Assembly: GCA_003864495.1 (NCBI GenBank)
Contig: ML133458.1
Coordinates: 558,001-622,000, forward strand
DNA from: Nemopilema nomurai
Taxonomy: Eukaryota > Cnidaria > Scyphozoa > Rhizostomeae > Rhizostomatidae
Reading direction: 5' to 3'
Length of the DNA stretch: 64,000 nt
Part shown: positions 63,401 through 64,000 of the stretch, in pieces
Layout of the letters: the number at the start of each line of letters is the position of its first letter
Numbering within the stretch: the first letter of the stretch is position 1
Notes under the pieces: generated by a model
Told to the model about the DNA's origin: nothing
The model's input: only the letters and a program-made list of their open reading frames with translations
The model's database searches: none
Program-made: the position numbers and the translations under genes

Positions 63401-64000
63401 CTATTTTTAACTAAAATATGTTGTACTCCAGACTTAGGTCAGTAACAATTTCTTGCATTGAGGAGTGTATCGAGAAATGGACATATCCGGATGGCATTGG
63501 GGTAGGTGAATATTTTATTCTTAACTACAAGTTCACCATTTTGAGATGCACATTTTTTGAGAAAGGTTGCTTCAAATTCATTACTTTGCAGACATGCATA
63601 GCCCTTTTTAATTTGTAGCTTTCATTTTCAAGAGTGCACCTATAGCTTATAATTTTCTTCCATTTTAGAGTGAAGTGGAAGGATTCAGCATAATCAAAGC
63701 TCAGACACATGCATTTGCAGCAACAGAATTGTTCAAAAAAATTGAATTGCAAAATCTAGACAAGGAAAGGTAGTAACTTTCTTTGCTTAGTTCATTTCTT
63801 TCTAAAGTTGATTTTCATATACTGCTTTGTTAATTGTAGAATTGTTGTTTCAATAATCTTTTTGTTTATTCATAACATCCCGCACAAATATGACCAATAT
63901 GATCTTGTTATTAATCTATGCTGCCATCTTTTTTCTAGATTACAAACCATTCTAAATGATTTCAGAAGAATTGTCGAACTTTTGAAGGAAACTGTTCTAA
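60495..64000 (+). CDS. Helical protein, tentatively MIF4G-like, 5' part
   Basis: Exons 60599-60806, 61071-61261, 61678-61744, 62072-62215, 62479-62549, 62776-62873, 63432-63501, 63669-63769 and 63939 onward all join in phase; the gene runs off the window. Exon 1 is ambiguous: an ATG at 60495 opens MTGRGRGALLIEFLKEAND and could join 60638 through a short intron, or it is an upstream frame before the ATG at 60599. The N-terminal part is low in order, with Gly/Arg and Pro/Gln segments; after about residue 150 it is all helical. ITAGARRFCQFLGAVYRSSL resembles the RKRFHAFVLFLGELY helix of the MIF4G domain of PAIP1, which suggests a translation or mRNA-handling role. That assignment is inference; another HEAT-like protein is possible. 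Confidence 0.75.

Overview
The window is nuclear DNA from an animal with an AT-rich, intron-rich genome. The evidence is split genes with GT-AG introns (tens of bases to about 10 kb), an animal-specific DEG/ENaC channel, and abundant micro- and minisatellites. A non-bilaterian such as a cnidarian is my guess; nothing here fixes the phylum. No tRNA, rRNA, CRISPR array, prokaryotic gene or intact transposon was seen.

I rebuilt two long genes exon by exon, checking that reading-frame phase is kept at every junction and comparing with remembered human relatives. Minus strand, 23386 to 791: INPP5A, type I inositol polyphosphate 5-phosphatase, 17 coding exons, 400 codons plus stop. Minus strand, 60291 (or 60324) to 27623: MED24, the Mediator tail subunit, 30 coding exons, 1004 codons plus stop. 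Between them (26138-26745, minus) are two phase-compatible exons of an unidentified gene with a Cys-rich C-terminus. At the right edge a plus-strand gene (60495 or 60599 to beyond 64000) starts head-to-head with MED24; its predicted protein is helical and tentatively MIF4G-like. About 200 bp separate the two starts, so the promoter is probably bidirectional.

The most striking arrangement is an intact, single-exon, GC-richer DEG/ENaC sodium channel gene (38968-40416, minus) inside the 10 kb MED24 intron 22, on the same strand as its host. The same intron holds a plus-strand open segment with a good acceptor and donor (34044-34345) and an unexplained minus-strand open frame (40809-41102).

Non-coding structure is mostly tandem repeats in introns: a 1 kb satellite of a 14 bp unit with four unit types and higher-order order (46727-47720), an 18 bp minisatellite open on both strands (45917-46114), a 19 bp array (25038-25163), a 35 bp GC-rich array (12360-12446), a roughly 40 bp-arm foldback (12912-12998), and degenerate arrays at 1256-1740 and 11335-11625. 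The genes do not form an operon. INPP5A ends IP3 calcium signalling, MED24 acts in RNA polymerase II transcription, and the channel is a membrane protein; their nearness reflects nesting and shared promoters rather than a common pathway.
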